64,000 nt of DNA, taken from assembly GCA_943787425.1 (NCBI GenBank), contig CALSMJ010000005.1:186001-250000 (forward strand), in the 5' to 3' direction. The number at the start of each line of letters is the position of its first letter. The stretch's first letter is position 1. Both the position numbers and the translations under genes were made by a program. This document shows positions 56,041-64,000 of this stretch, one piece after another. The notes beneath the pieces are model-generated. The model was given only the letters and a program-made list of their open reading frames with translations. It had not been told where the DNA came from and did not search any database. Source of the DNA: an uncultured Pseudomonadales bacterium (lineage in GTDB: Bacteria; Pseudomonadota; Gammaproteobacteria; Pseudomonadales; Azotimanducaceae).

Positions 56041-57396
56041 TTGAGCACGCCTCAGGAGCACATCATCGAACCGACAGCCGCCAACACACATCAACCCGCC
56101 AGCGGTCAAAAAGCCATTGGATTTTGGCGCGGCTGGTCTTTAGTCGTTGGCGGTACCATCGGTTCGGGCATCTTTATGTTACCCGCCCTGCTCGCGCCGT
56201 TTGGGCTGATGGGTATCCTGGGTTGGGTCATCGCAGGCGCGGGCGCCTTAGTCCTATCGCTGATGCTGTCAGATCTGGCTCGAACGCTGCCTGTCATTGG
56301 CGGGCCCTATGCTTACGCACGCGCCGGCATGGGTGACTTCATCGGGTTTTGGATTGGCTGGGGTTACTGGATCGCTCTTTGGGCTGCAACCGCTGCGATT
56401 GCGGTTGCGTGCGTTGGCTATCTGTCATTCTTCTTTCCGGTGCTCGCATCCAGCGGTCTTGTCTCCGCCGCGGCGACGCTCGTTTTGATCTGGACTTTAG
56501 TTTTGATCAACTGTCAGTCCATTGCCGCGTCCGGTAATGTTCAACTGCTCACCACGATTCTTAAAATCCTGCCCTTACTGTTGGTGGGCGGCTTGGGCTT
56601 ATCGATGGGGTCGAGTGAGAATATCCCAGCTCTGAACCCCTCCGGCGGATCTTACTTTGCGGTTATCGCAACCAGTGTGACGCTGGTCATGTGGGCCTTT
56701 GTGGGTTTAGAGAGCGGGACGGTACCGGCTGCCGATATGAAGGATCCCGAGCGTTTGATACCCAAAATTTTAATTACCGGCACTTTAACGGTTCTTGCGG
56801 TTTATTTAATTGCGTATTTGGGCGTTGTCTTGCTCTTACCAGCGGCCACACTCGCGACCTCTAATGCCCCATTCGCAGACGCCTCGGTTTTGGTACTCGG
56901 CCAATCGGGGGCGAGCGTGATCGCCGCCGGCGCTATCATGGCAACCCTTGGCGCACTCAACACCCAAATCCTAATATCCGGTCAGCTTGTTCGCGCCATT
57001 TCATTGGATAGACTTTTTCCTGGACGACTCGATCAACTCAATAAAGGCGGCACGCCCGCTAAAGCCATGATGGTCTCCGGCATTTTGGCAAGTATTTTAG
57101 TTGTTATGAACTACCAGAAGGGGCTCGTCGAAGCCTTTAACATGATGATCTTATTATCGACCCTGACCACCTTGATCCCACTCGCCTTCGCAGCGGTGAC
57201 CGCCATGATTCTCTTTCGAGGCCAGCCAGGGAGTCGGAAAAAACTGATCACTGCGGGCCTTGCGTTTTCCTACGCCCTGCTTGTAATCATCGGCGCCGGG
57301 CAAGAAACCGTTTATTTCGGCTTCATTTTGCTGGTTGCGGCCATGCCCTGTTATGCTTTTTTAAAACGGGATCCTAAACTCGTCGAGCCTTCCTGA
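56041..57396 (+). CDS. APC-superfamily amino acid/amine permease
   Basis: A ~451-residue protein with about 12 transmembrane segments. The N-terminal consensus region is VVGGTIGSGIFMLPALLAPF and the middle motif GPYAYARAGMGDFIGFWIGW. It is closest to amino acid:H+ symporters and antiporters. TTG 56041 is the only start before the conserved region and its ribosome-binding site is weak, so the N-terminus is uncertain. Substrate is unknown. Confidence 0.9.
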   Translation: MSTPQEHIIEPTAANTHQPASGQKAIGFWRGWSLVVGGTIGSGIFMLPALLAPFGLMGILGWVIAGAGALVLSLMLSDLARTLPVIGGPYAYARAGMGDFIGFWIGWGYWIALWAATAAIAVACVGYLSFFFPVLASSGLVSAAATLVLIWTLVLINCQSIAASGNVQLLTTILKILPLLLVGGLGLSMGSSENIPALNPSGGSYFAVIATSVTLVMWAFVGLESGTVPAADMKDPERLIPKILITGTLTVLAVYLIAYLGVVLLLPAATLATSNAPFADASVLVLGQSGASVIAAGAIMATLGALNTQILISGQLVRAISLDRLFPGRLDQLNKGGTPAKAMMVSGILASILVVMNYQKGLVEAFNMMILLSTLTTLIPLAFAAVTAMILFRGQPGSRKKLITAGLAFSYALLVIIGAGQETVYFGFILLVAAMPCYAFLKRDPKLVEPS

Positions 57397-57477
57397 TCCT
57401 AATGGGTCGCGCTCAAATGATTCAATCGCCGTATAGCCTTCGGGCGAGTCAAGACAAGACCTTATGACCTCACCTCT

Positions 57478-58437
57478 ATGAAAATCGCGATTATCGGCGC
57501 CGGTTTGTCCAGCGCAACGCTGTGTCAAAGCTTGAAGGCACTCGGCACTTTAACGATCTTCGAGAAATCGCGGGGCGTTGGCGGCCGAATGGCGACCCGT
57601 CAAGGCATCGACGCTGCTTGGGATCACGGTGCGCCCTGCTTCATTGCCCGAGACGGCGGCTTCAAACAATTTTTGCAGCCCTTCCTAGCGGATCAAACTC
57701 TCACTGAGTGGCACCCAAAAATGACCACGCTCGGTCTTAACCAAAAGCCCTATAAACGTGCCTGGTTCGAGCCTCACTATGTTGGGCAACCGACCATGAA
57801 TCAATGGATCAAACCACTCTTTGCTGGACATGCTGTCGAAACCCAATGCGAAATCGAATCGATTTATGGTGCGCCCGGTCAGTGGTTTCTTGCCAGCGTC
57901 GACCGTGCGCATGGCCCTTTCGATTGGGTGCTGTCGAGCGCCCCGATCGGGCAGACGCAAACGCTCTTTGCCGACTTCAACTTTTCCCTTACCGCGCGCT
58001 ACCAGCCTGGATTTACGTTATTGTGCCAAATGCCTTTTAGCCCCAGCTGGGATCGAGCGGTCTGCCAAGATGCGGTTGTTGCGGAGATGATACGCTCTGG
58101 ACGTCGTCCGGGCCGACGCCCAGCCAATACCCTTGTCGTGCATGCCCAAGATCAGTGGGCGAGCGAGCAGATCGCATCAGCGCCGGCAATCGTTGAGCAA
58201 ACGTTACGGTGCGCGGCCGAGGCCCTTTTAAATACGGAATTTGACAGTGCAAAACTTCATCGCTGGCGCTCCGCAAAGGTCATCGAAGCTGCCGCCACCA
58301 CCCATTGGCTCAACCCCGCGCGCCAACTCGGCGCGTGTGGCGATTGGGGCGGAACGCAAGGCGTAGAATCGGCCTTTCTCTCGGGTAAAGCCCTCGGTGA
58401 AGCCCTCGCGAAGACCCTCATCACGCTTCCAAAATAA
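57478..58437 (+). CDS. Renalase-like FAD-dependent oxidoreductase
   Basis: A 319-residue flavoprotein with MKIAIIGAGLSSATLCQSLK (FAD-binding GxGxxxA-type motif) and EKSRGVGGRMATRQGIDAAW, which is typical of renalase-like amine-oxidase-fold proteins. The C-terminal FAD site is ACGDWGGTQGVESAFLSGKA. It begins at ATG 57478, 82 bp after the permease gene. It probably oxidises a reduced or isomeric dinucleotide or an amine. Confidence 0.9.
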   Translation: MKIAIIGAGLSSATLCQSLKALGTLTIFEKSRGVGGRMATRQGIDAAWDHGAPCFIARDGGFKQFLQPFLADQTLTEWHPKMTTLGLNQKPYKRAWFEPHYVGQPTMNQWIKPLFAGHAVETQCEIESIYGAPGQWFLASVDRAHGPFDWVLSSAPIGQTQTLFADFNFSLTARYQPGFTLLCQMPFSPSWDRAVCQDAVVAEMIRSGRRPGRRPANTLVVHAQDQWASEQIASAPAIVEQTLRCAAEALLNTEFDSAKLHRWRSAKVIEAAATTHWLNPARQLGACGDWGGTQGVESAFLSGKALGEALAKTLITLPK

Positions 58438-58542
58438 GCAAGCGGATGCGCCGCGACGGCCATCGAATCCCCATCACTCCAACTGCGTGGCGCCTTCAGG
58501 GACTCGGCCACGCCTCAACCACATCACGAACGGTAATTGTTC

Positions 58543-59478
58543 CTAAGAAAGGATGCGTTGTTCGAGCTTAATTTGATCCGCTGCGAAATTGCGAATGCCT
58601 TCTGCAAGCTTTTCGGTCGCCATAGCATCCTCATTCATCGACCATCGAAAGCCGGCTTCATTCATTTCAACTTGAGGGCGCTCAGAATCCATTGAAGGCT
58701 CGAGTTGCCGGGACAGCGGACCCGAATCAGTGGCCAGGGCGTTTAAAAGCTCCGGACTGATCGTCAGTCGGTCACAACCTGCCAAGGCCTCAATTTCGCC
58801 CAGGTTCCTGAAACTTGCGCCCATGACAACCGTTGGGTAATGGTTAGCTTTATAGTATTTGTAAATTTCTTGCACTGAGGCGACACCGGGGTCACTGTTC
58901 GCGGTGTAGTCAATGCCGGTCTTGGCCTTGTGCCAATCAAGGATCCTGCCAACAAAAGGTGAGATGAGATAGACCCCCGCATCGGCGCATGCAGCTGCCT
59001 GGGCAAAGCCAAAGAGCAGCGTTAAATTGCATTGAATGCCATCGCGTTCGAGGGCTCGTGCCGCATTGATCCCCTCCCAAGTACTCGCGATTTTGACTAA
59101 GATTCGATCCGATGCAATCCCCATTCGGTCGTAGCGTTCGATCATCGTTTTAGCCTGGGCAATGGTCGCGTCGGTTTGAAATGACAAGCGCGCATCCACC
59201 TCCGAGGACACCCGGCCCGGGATGAGTTTCAGAATCTCACAACCGATATCGACGGCAAACTGCAAGCAAGCCGCTTGCACGCCGGGCACGCCACCAACGT
59301 TTCTCGCGGTTGCTCTTGCCGCGGCGAGGGTTGACTCGTAAGCGGGCAAACTCGCCGCTTTCAGCAGCAGCGAGGGATTGGTCGTCGCATCCATCGGCTG
59401 ATACCGCTCGATCGCTTCAATATCGCCGGTATCGGCCACAACATCGGTCATCGTTTTCAATTGTTCTAATTTATTCAC
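58543..59478 (-). CDS. tal: Transaldolase
   Basis: A 311-residue class I aldolase of the pentose phosphate pathway (sedoheptulose 7-phosphate + glyceraldehyde 3-phosphate to erythrose 4-phosphate + fructose 6-phosphate). Family text: [13 protein letters not shown] near the start, [20 protein letters not shown] with the Schiff-base Lys, [20 protein letters not shown] and [20 protein letters not shown]. The GTG at 59478 is six bases after GAGGAG; a TTG/ATG further upstream at 59541 is less likely. It heads toward a sugar-related cluster. Confidence 0.96.
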   Translation of the reverse strand: MNKLEQLKTMTDVVADTGDIEAIERYQPMDATTNPSLLLKAASLPAYESTLAAARATARNVGGVPGVQAACLQFAVDIGCEILKLIPGRVSSEVDARLSFQTDATIAQAKTMIERYDRMGIASDRILVKIASTWEGINAARALERDGIQCNLTLLFGFAQAAACADAGVYLISPFVGRILDWHKAKTGIDYTANSDPGVASVQEIYKYYKANHYPTVVMGASFRNLGEIEALAGCDRLTISPELLNALATDSGPLSRQLEPSMDSERPQVEMNEAGFRWSMNEDAMATEKLAEGIRNFAADQIKLEQRILS

Positions 59479-59600
59479 TCGCCGCTCCTCAATCTCACCC
59501 CGATTAACCCTTTCCAATCCGCAAGCCACGCTTGCAAGCAATTGATCCTCTGACGCGAGCGCGGGCGCCCATCGCCGCTGGCGATCTGCTGTGCAACTCG

Positions 59601-60887
59601 TTAATTCTTGTCGCGGACGTAAAACGGTAGATTGGCATGGCCCACACCACCGGCGCCATCCAACACCTCGACAAACAGTCGATAGGCACCGGGTTCAGCT
59701 GGCATTAAAACAGCGACTTTTGCGTTGTTCGCCACCTTGATTAAATTCGGCACCGGCGCTGGCGCTACTTCCGGATCACCACCAACTTCCTTGGCTTGAC
59801 TCTCCGGCCGGACGGTCCAGCGATAGGTTAAGCCTTCGTTTTCAGCATCCAACGCCACGACCTCCGCTGGTAACCACGTCCCCGTCTCGGCCACGACATT
59901 GTCATGCGCTGTTTGTCCGGCTAATCGGATCGAACGAACCTTTGGGGCTCGATTGCTTGGCCAGGCACCCTGCCAAATATACTGCAGGGCATCAGCCGCT
60001 TCAGTTCGGTCACCGGTTTCCGTTAACGTCCCATACCAGGTGGGGGTTCGTTCCTGCTTTTGTCCCCAAAGAAACGCATAGGCGCCAATAATGCGACCCG
60101 GGTTGGCTTTAATCACTTGCTCATAGCCTGCGACATATTGCGCCGCCTTCTCAGCGCTCGTTAATTCGATCGGCGCCTGCCAGTGAGTGCTCGGCACTTC
60201 CCAATGGCCAATGGTGCCCCACTCAGTCACCATGAGCGGTTCCGTTAATCCCAGTTTATCCATTGCTTGATCTAAGCCCATGATGCCGCCGTAGACTTGC
60301 GTACTGTAAAAATCCAAGGCCGGCGCGCGGGTACGCAGCAGCTCAACATCCTGAGCCGCTAACCCTGCCAGAGCCGTGGTCACAGGATGATAGGGGTCGA
60401 CCTCATGAATCATCTCCGCAATCTCATTCACCGCATCCCAAACTTTTGGATTATTTGCTTCGAGATTCAACTCATTACCAATAATCCAAGTCAACAAAGC
60501 TGGATGGTTCTTAAATCGTTCAACTTGCTGCCGAAAACGTTGTAGCTGCGCTGCAACCGCCCTTTGATCATTGTAATCAAAGCCAAGTCGCTCACGACCC
60601 ACATCGAGACACAGCGAAACGGTCAATCCCAGCGCGTGCGCATCGTCCAAAATCTGACCATCACCCACATGCCAAGTCCTAATCGAGTTCGCCCCATGCG
60701 CCTTCAAACTTGATAAAGCGCCCGCGACCGCGCCGGCACCATTCGGGCGATAGGGCTGTCCCCCTCGGTGCAGTTGATAGGCGCCTGGCGCGCCCACAAT
60801 TTCAACTAAAATGGGACCCCCCTGCGCGGAGCAGCCCATCATACTCAGACAAAGCAGCATTAAAGGACTGAAAAATGGTCTAATCAC
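59601..60887 (-). CDS. Glycoside hydrolase family 2-like TIM-barrel lipoprotein
   Basis: A ~428-residue exported glycosidase. The start is uncertain; GTG 60887 gives a short signal with lipobox MMGCSA, which would anchor the protein. Upstream codons overlap the LacI gene end. The TIM barrel has the acid/base site [13 protein letters not shown] and the nucleophile site [13 protein letters not shown], as in GH2 enzymes. A C-terminal beta domain follows ([20 protein letters not shown]). It probably cleaves a beta-linked sugar outside the cytoplasmic membrane. It is downstream of the lacI-type gene in the same direction. Confidence 0.85.
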   Translation of the reverse strand: MIRPFFSPLMLLCLSMMGCSAQGGPILVEIVGAPGAYQLHRGGQPYRPNGAGAVAGALSSLKAHGANSIRTWHVGDGQILDDAHALGLTVSLCLDVGRERLGFDYNDQRAVAAQLQRFRQQVERFKNHPALLTWIIGNELNLEANNPKVWDAVNEIAEMIHEVDPYHPVTTALAGLAAQDVELLRTRAPALDFYSTQVYGGIMGLDQAMDKLGLTEPLMVTEWGTIGHWEVPSTHWQAPIELTSAEKAAQYVAGYEQVIKANPGRIIGAYAFLWGQKQERTPTWYGTLTETGDRTEAADALQYIWQGAWPSNRAPKVRSIRLAGQTAHDNVVAETGTWLPAEVVALDAENEGLTYRWTVRPESQAKEVGGDPEVAPAPVPNLIKVANNAKVAVLMPAEPGAYRLFVEVLDGAGGVGHANLPFYVRDKN

Positions 60888-60964
60888 GGGCTTCGCGTCT
60901 TGGCGTTCATTGCTTGTCGAACGCAGACGCGGCGTCCAGTTGCGAATCAGGCAGCGCAAAAAAG

Positions 60965-62023
60965 TCAATTGACCCGTCTCGGACCGGTTGAGGCACGCGT
61001 CACGACATGACACGCAAAGGCGCGCTCGGCCAGATCAACGGACTCACCTCGAAGTTTCTGAATCAATAATCCCGTCAGCGCTTCGGCCATTTCGACAATC
61101 GGCTGACGAACGGTTGTCAAAGGCGGCCAGATTCTGGAGGCAATCGGCGTATCGTCAAAGCCAACCACCGAGAGATCCTCAGGAATTCGCAAGCCGCGTT
61201 CTCGCGCCTCAAAAATCGTACCTGCCGCCATGTCATCATTGCTCGCGATAATGGCAGAGGGTGGCGACCTGAGGTCAAGCAAGGCCCGGGTGGCGGATCT
61301 TCCTGATTCAAAACTAAACTGGCCATCTTGAACATACTCACGATGGTATTCGATTGCATTGGCCTTTAGCGCGCGCAAGTAGCCTTCAAACCGATGCGCT
61401 GTCGCCGCGTGGATGGGGTCGCCCTTTATAAAGCCAAGCTGCTGATGCCCTTGATCAATCAAAAACTGCGTTACATCGAAACTGGCCTGCTCATCGTTAC
61501 AATGAATGCTCAGTTCATCAGCAAGCGGCATTCGGGGGGCAATTCGGGCGAACGGAATGTCCAGATCCGTTAACAAACGTTGTATCGAGGTGAAGTCGCC
61601 AATCGGCGCAGGTAGCACGACCCCATCGAGCCGAGATTGTGACACAAAGCGACGAACATCTTGGATCAGATCCGGGTTCGGTAACGTCAGCGGCAACAAC
61701 AGCAGCGTATAGCCGCCGGCCTCACACGCTTTTAGGGCGCCGTTCAAAACTTTCTGGACATAGCTGAATTCATTTGGGTTTTCGTATATCAGGCCAATGA
61801 CATAAAAGCGCTTGCCAGACAGCACCCGGGCGGCAGTGTTCGGACGGTACTGGAGCTCGTTAATCGCGGCGAGCACTTTTTCTCGAGTGCTTGCCCGTAC
61901 ATTGATTTCGGCGTTCACGACTCGCGAAACCGTTTTAATCGATACCCCGGCTTGCTTCGCGACATCGAAGATGGTGGGCGCTTTTACCTTTTGACGTGCT
62001 AGCGCTTGATCCTGATCGGTCAT
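60965..62023 (-). CDS. LacI-family transcriptional regulator
   Basis: A 352-residue repressor with an N-terminal helix-turn-helix (TIFDVAKQAGVSIKTVSRVV, then NAEINVRASTREKVLAAINE and LQYRPNTAARVL) and a periplasmic-binding-protein-like ligand domain (VIGLIYENPNEFSYVQKVLN, SAIIASNDDMAAGTIFEARE). It probably responds to a sugar or sugar phosphate and controls the adjacent GH2-like gene, the transaldolase and perhaps the GH94-like gene. Start ATG 62023. Confidence 0.95.
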   Translation of the reverse strand: MTDQDQALARQKVKAPTIFDVAKQAGVSIKTVSRVVNAEINVRASTREKVLAAINELQYRPNTAARVLSGKRFYVIGLIYENPNEFSYVQKVLNGALKACEAGGYTLLLLPLTLPNPDLIQDVRRFVSQSRLDGVVLPAPIGDFTSIQRLLTDLDIPFARIAPRMPLADELSIHCNDEQASFDVTQFLIDQGHQQLGFIKGDPIHAATAHRFEGYLRALKANAIEYHREYVQDGQFSFESGRSATRALLDLRSPPSAIIASNDDMAAGTIFEARERGLRIPEDLSVVGFDDTPIASRIWPPLTTVRQPIVEMAEALTGLLIQKLRGESVDLAERAFACHVVTRASTGPRRVN

Positions 62024-62806
62024 GGGTTATGTCATCTGATTGATAAGTTATGGTGGTCTTGTCGGATCAAGCCGCCAAGTGTGGCTAAAGCCCGCAATAA
62101 TCGCATTCAAACACGTTTCCATGCCCAAACGAAGCCGCTCTCGGTCAACTTGCTAAAACCGGATTTTAACCAGACCCTATAGCGCGATAAGGGCTATGAC
62201 CTTGTCCTAACCGCCCCTTGCGCTACGCCTTACGCCGCGCCTTTAACTGCGCCAAGACGCAATGCACCAAGACGAAAACCGCCAGCAAGACAACCTGCAA
62301 CCAGGCCCCGATTGGCGCGGGAGGGCATCTTGAGCCTGACAGCGCTGTCATTATTCCATTCTTAGTTGCGCGGGGTCAATCTAGCGTCGCAATCTCGCGG
62401 CCTATCAAACAAGCGATACTCAGCTTGACTCGGTGACGCCCACATCATGACGCAGGTCGATGCTGAGCGCCTCACGCCGGACGCGGTTTCAAGAACTGGG
62501 CTGGCAGCTTTGCCGCCGGCGGGTCTAACGCGCCTGCCAGTCCTCCACTCGCTCGATCACATGAAAGAATCGAAAGGCTATCGCCTTCATGAACGCCCGT
62601 CTCAGTAAAAATGGGCAATTGCTCCTAAAAGATAGCCGTTTCGGCGCATTTTGGATTGACACTCCGAGCAGCCTGACCCGATAGTGCGTTAAGACAAAGG
62701 AAACCCGCGACCTCACCAAGTTACTTCAACCATTACGACGCGATCTTTCGGATTCATCACCATCTGCCAAATCAGGTTGGAACCCATCCCGAAGACACTC
62801 GATCGA
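62024..62806. other. Long intergenic stretch without a recognisable gene
   Basis: It separates the lacI-type gene and the divergent GH94-like gene. Small frames such as 62447-62608 (plus) and 62525-62719 (minus) lack binding sites and family text. No clear palindromic LacI operator was found by eye. The sequence could hold decayed coding DNA. Confidence 0.45.
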
Positions 62807-62848
62807 ATGGTTTACTCACAAAATTGGGACAAGCCAGGCGACACGGCA

Positions 62849-64000
62849 ATGCGAAATTTAAAACTGACAAACCCCAACATCCAACCTGAATTCGGCGGAT
62901 TCGTGACCTTTGCTGGCGAACGCTACTATCAAATCTGCGATGTGGATGACCTGGCCCCGTTTTTCGTGAGTCTGGCCGCCAGAGGGGATCATTGGCTGTT
63001 TATCTCATCTTCATCGGGATTGACCGCCGGTCGCGGTGCACCAGAATATGCTTTATTTCCTTATGTGCCGGTTGATCGAATTCATGAAAGTCATCAACAC
63101 ACCGGCGCCCTCACCCACATCAAAGTACACAGTGGCGGTCAAACCCAAATTTGGTCACCCTTTTTTCATCAAAAGCCTTGGAAAGGCCGTTGTACTCGCA
63201 ATTTGTATAAGAATACGCTCGGCACCAAAATTTGCTTTGAAGAAGTTCACCATGAGCACCAGCTCACCTACCGATTGACTTGGTCAACCAGCGAAGCCTA
63301 TGGTTTCGTTGCAAGCGGCGAACTCCTAAATCATGGTCAGGCCCCAATCGAGTTGTCGCTGCTCACCGGGCTGCAGAATATTTTGCCTGCCAATACGCCC
63401 CGAGCCATTCAAGAATCGTCAAGCAATTTGGTTGATGCTTACAAACGCAGCGAACTGGATACCGAAACAGGTCTCGGACTGTATACCCTGTACTCCGCCA
63501 TCTCCGACCGGGCACAAGCTAACGAATCGCTCAGAGCCAATACCGCTTTTTGTCTGGGTCTTGATCAGGGGCAAACCTTGATTTCGAACGAACAGCTCCA
63601 ACAATTTTTGATGAATGAGCGACTCAGCGCCACCTCCGAAACGAAAGGCGTGCGCGGCCTGCACCTCACCCTCGCTCGCTTCACGCTGGCAACAAACCAA
63701 GATCAGTCCTGGGATCTGGTGGCCGACACCCAAAGCTCGCAGAGCCAAATCATTGCCTTGAAAGCCGCCTTACGAGACCGCGCTGCTCTGCGGCAAATGA
63801 TTCATCAGGACGTCGAGCTCGGAAACCGTGCGTTAGCCCGTCTGGTTGCTGGTAGCGATGGCCTGCAGGCATCCGGTGAAGAAGCCGTGACCGTACACCA
63901 TTACGCGAATGTGTTGTTCAACATCATGCGGGGCGGCACCTTTATCGACCATGGCTTAATTACCAAAACCGATTTTCTAAACTCGGTTGAAATCTTCAAT
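62849..64000 (+). CDS. GH94/GT36-like carbohydrate-active protein, N-terminal part (truncated by window)
   Basis: An open frame of 384 codons runs to the end of the window. Text such as QPEFGGFVTFAGERYYQICD, FISSSSGLTAGRGAPEYALF, IWSPFFHQKPWKGRCTRNLY and VHHYANVLFNIMRGGTFIDH is like the N-terminal beta-sandwich and linker of cellobiose/chitobiose-phosphorylase-type proteins (GH94, once GT36). The catalytic domain must lie beyond 64000. ATG 62849 is used as start; an in-frame ATG at 62807 is possible. It is divergent from the LacI regulator, which probably controls it. Confidence 0.72.
   Translation, partial: MRNLKLTNPNIQPEFGGFVTFAGERYYQICDVDDLAPFFVSLAARGDHWLFISSSSGLTAGRGAPEYALFPYVPVDRIHESHQHTGALTHIKVHSGGQTQIWSPFFHQKPWKGRCTRNLYKNTLGTKICFEEVHHEHQLTYRLTWSTSEAYGFVASGELLNHGQAPIELSLLTGLQNILPANTPRAIQESSSNLVDAYKRSELDTETGLGLYTLYSAISDRAQANESLRANTAFCLGLDQGQTLISNEQLQQFLMNERLSATSETKGVRGLHLTLARFTLATNQDQSWDLVADTQSSQSQIIALKAALRDRAALRQMIHQDVELGNRALARLVAGSDGLQASGEEAVTVHHYANVLFNIMRGGTFIDHGLITKTDFLNSVEIFN

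Noticed and set aside
62024..62040. ATGTCATCTGATTG upstream of the lacI-type gene, partly like the shared operator
   Set aside because: Only the left half matches; the right half lacks GACAT. It is 50 kb from the other sites and overlaps the ribosome-binding region, so chance is likelier.
62525..62719. 64-codon minus-strand ORF before the GH94-like gene
   Set aside because: It starts at TTG without a binding site and shows a low-complexity Arg/Phe-rich translation unlike any family I know.

Overview
The window looks like chromosomal DNA of an aerobic, oligotrophic (probably marine or freshwater) Gammaproteobacterium. This is inferred from the gene types: a TonB-dependent receptor, a DUF2884/YggN-like protein, class I DAHP synthase, carboxypeptidase Taq, Rieske oxygenases, a CaiB-type CoA transferase, a TauD-type dioxygenase, and GTG/TTG starts with good Shine-Dalgarno sites. 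I saw no rRNA, tRNA or CRISPR array.

Left part, about 1-17.6 kb: an accessory-looking catabolic region. It holds the 3' end of a molybdopterin oxidoreductase, a secreted PQQ dehydrogenase with a C-terminal haem c, a Tat-exported spermidine-dehydrogenase-like flavoprotein, a secreted protein joining a CxxCH haem motif to squalene-cyclase-type repeats, a TonB receptor, a Tat-exported amidase, a class C beta-lactamase-like serine hydrolase, an NTF2/SnoaL-like protein, an NhaC-type antiporter, a secreted cupin and a TPR-sulfotransferase. Three control regions here share the palindrome ATGTCANNYGACAT. Two of them are near-copies of one promoter of about 120 bp, each with three operators exactly 22 bp apart. 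No matching repressor lies in this part, so it is probably encoded outside the window. The region ends in decayed mobile DNA: an IS91-type transposase remnant, a uvrA 3' fragment and an imperfect GCGTTTG repeat.

Middle part, about 17.7-42 kb: mixed housekeeping and catabolic genes. It has an SDR, a CoA transferase and an amidase in one direction, a Rieske oxygenase, carboxypeptidase Taq, small membrane and secreted proteins, an MBL hydrolase, two ABM-type monooxygenases, DAHP synthase, a second Rieske oxygenase (frameshifted) beside a Rieske protein with reversed domain order, a D-aminoacylase and a nitroreductase.

Right part, about 42-64 kb: small-molecule and acyl-CoA metabolism (cupin, acyl-CoA ligase, GST, dienelactone-hydrolase-like protein, sulfotransferase, TauD dioxygenase, thioesterase, alpha/beta hydrolase, 3-hydroxyacyl-CoA dehydrogenase, sterol-desaturase-like protein). 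It is followed by an APC permease, a renalase-like flavoprotein and a sugar cluster (transaldolase, GH2-type glycosidase, LacI regulator, start of a large GH94/GT36-like protein).

Between 34 and 55 kb at least seven genes look split by single-base frameshifts although both halves keep family-like sequence. This points to residual sequence errors or very recent decay. The same part holds a diverged 136-bp direct repeat and a decayed paralogue end next to the dienelactone-hydrolase gene.
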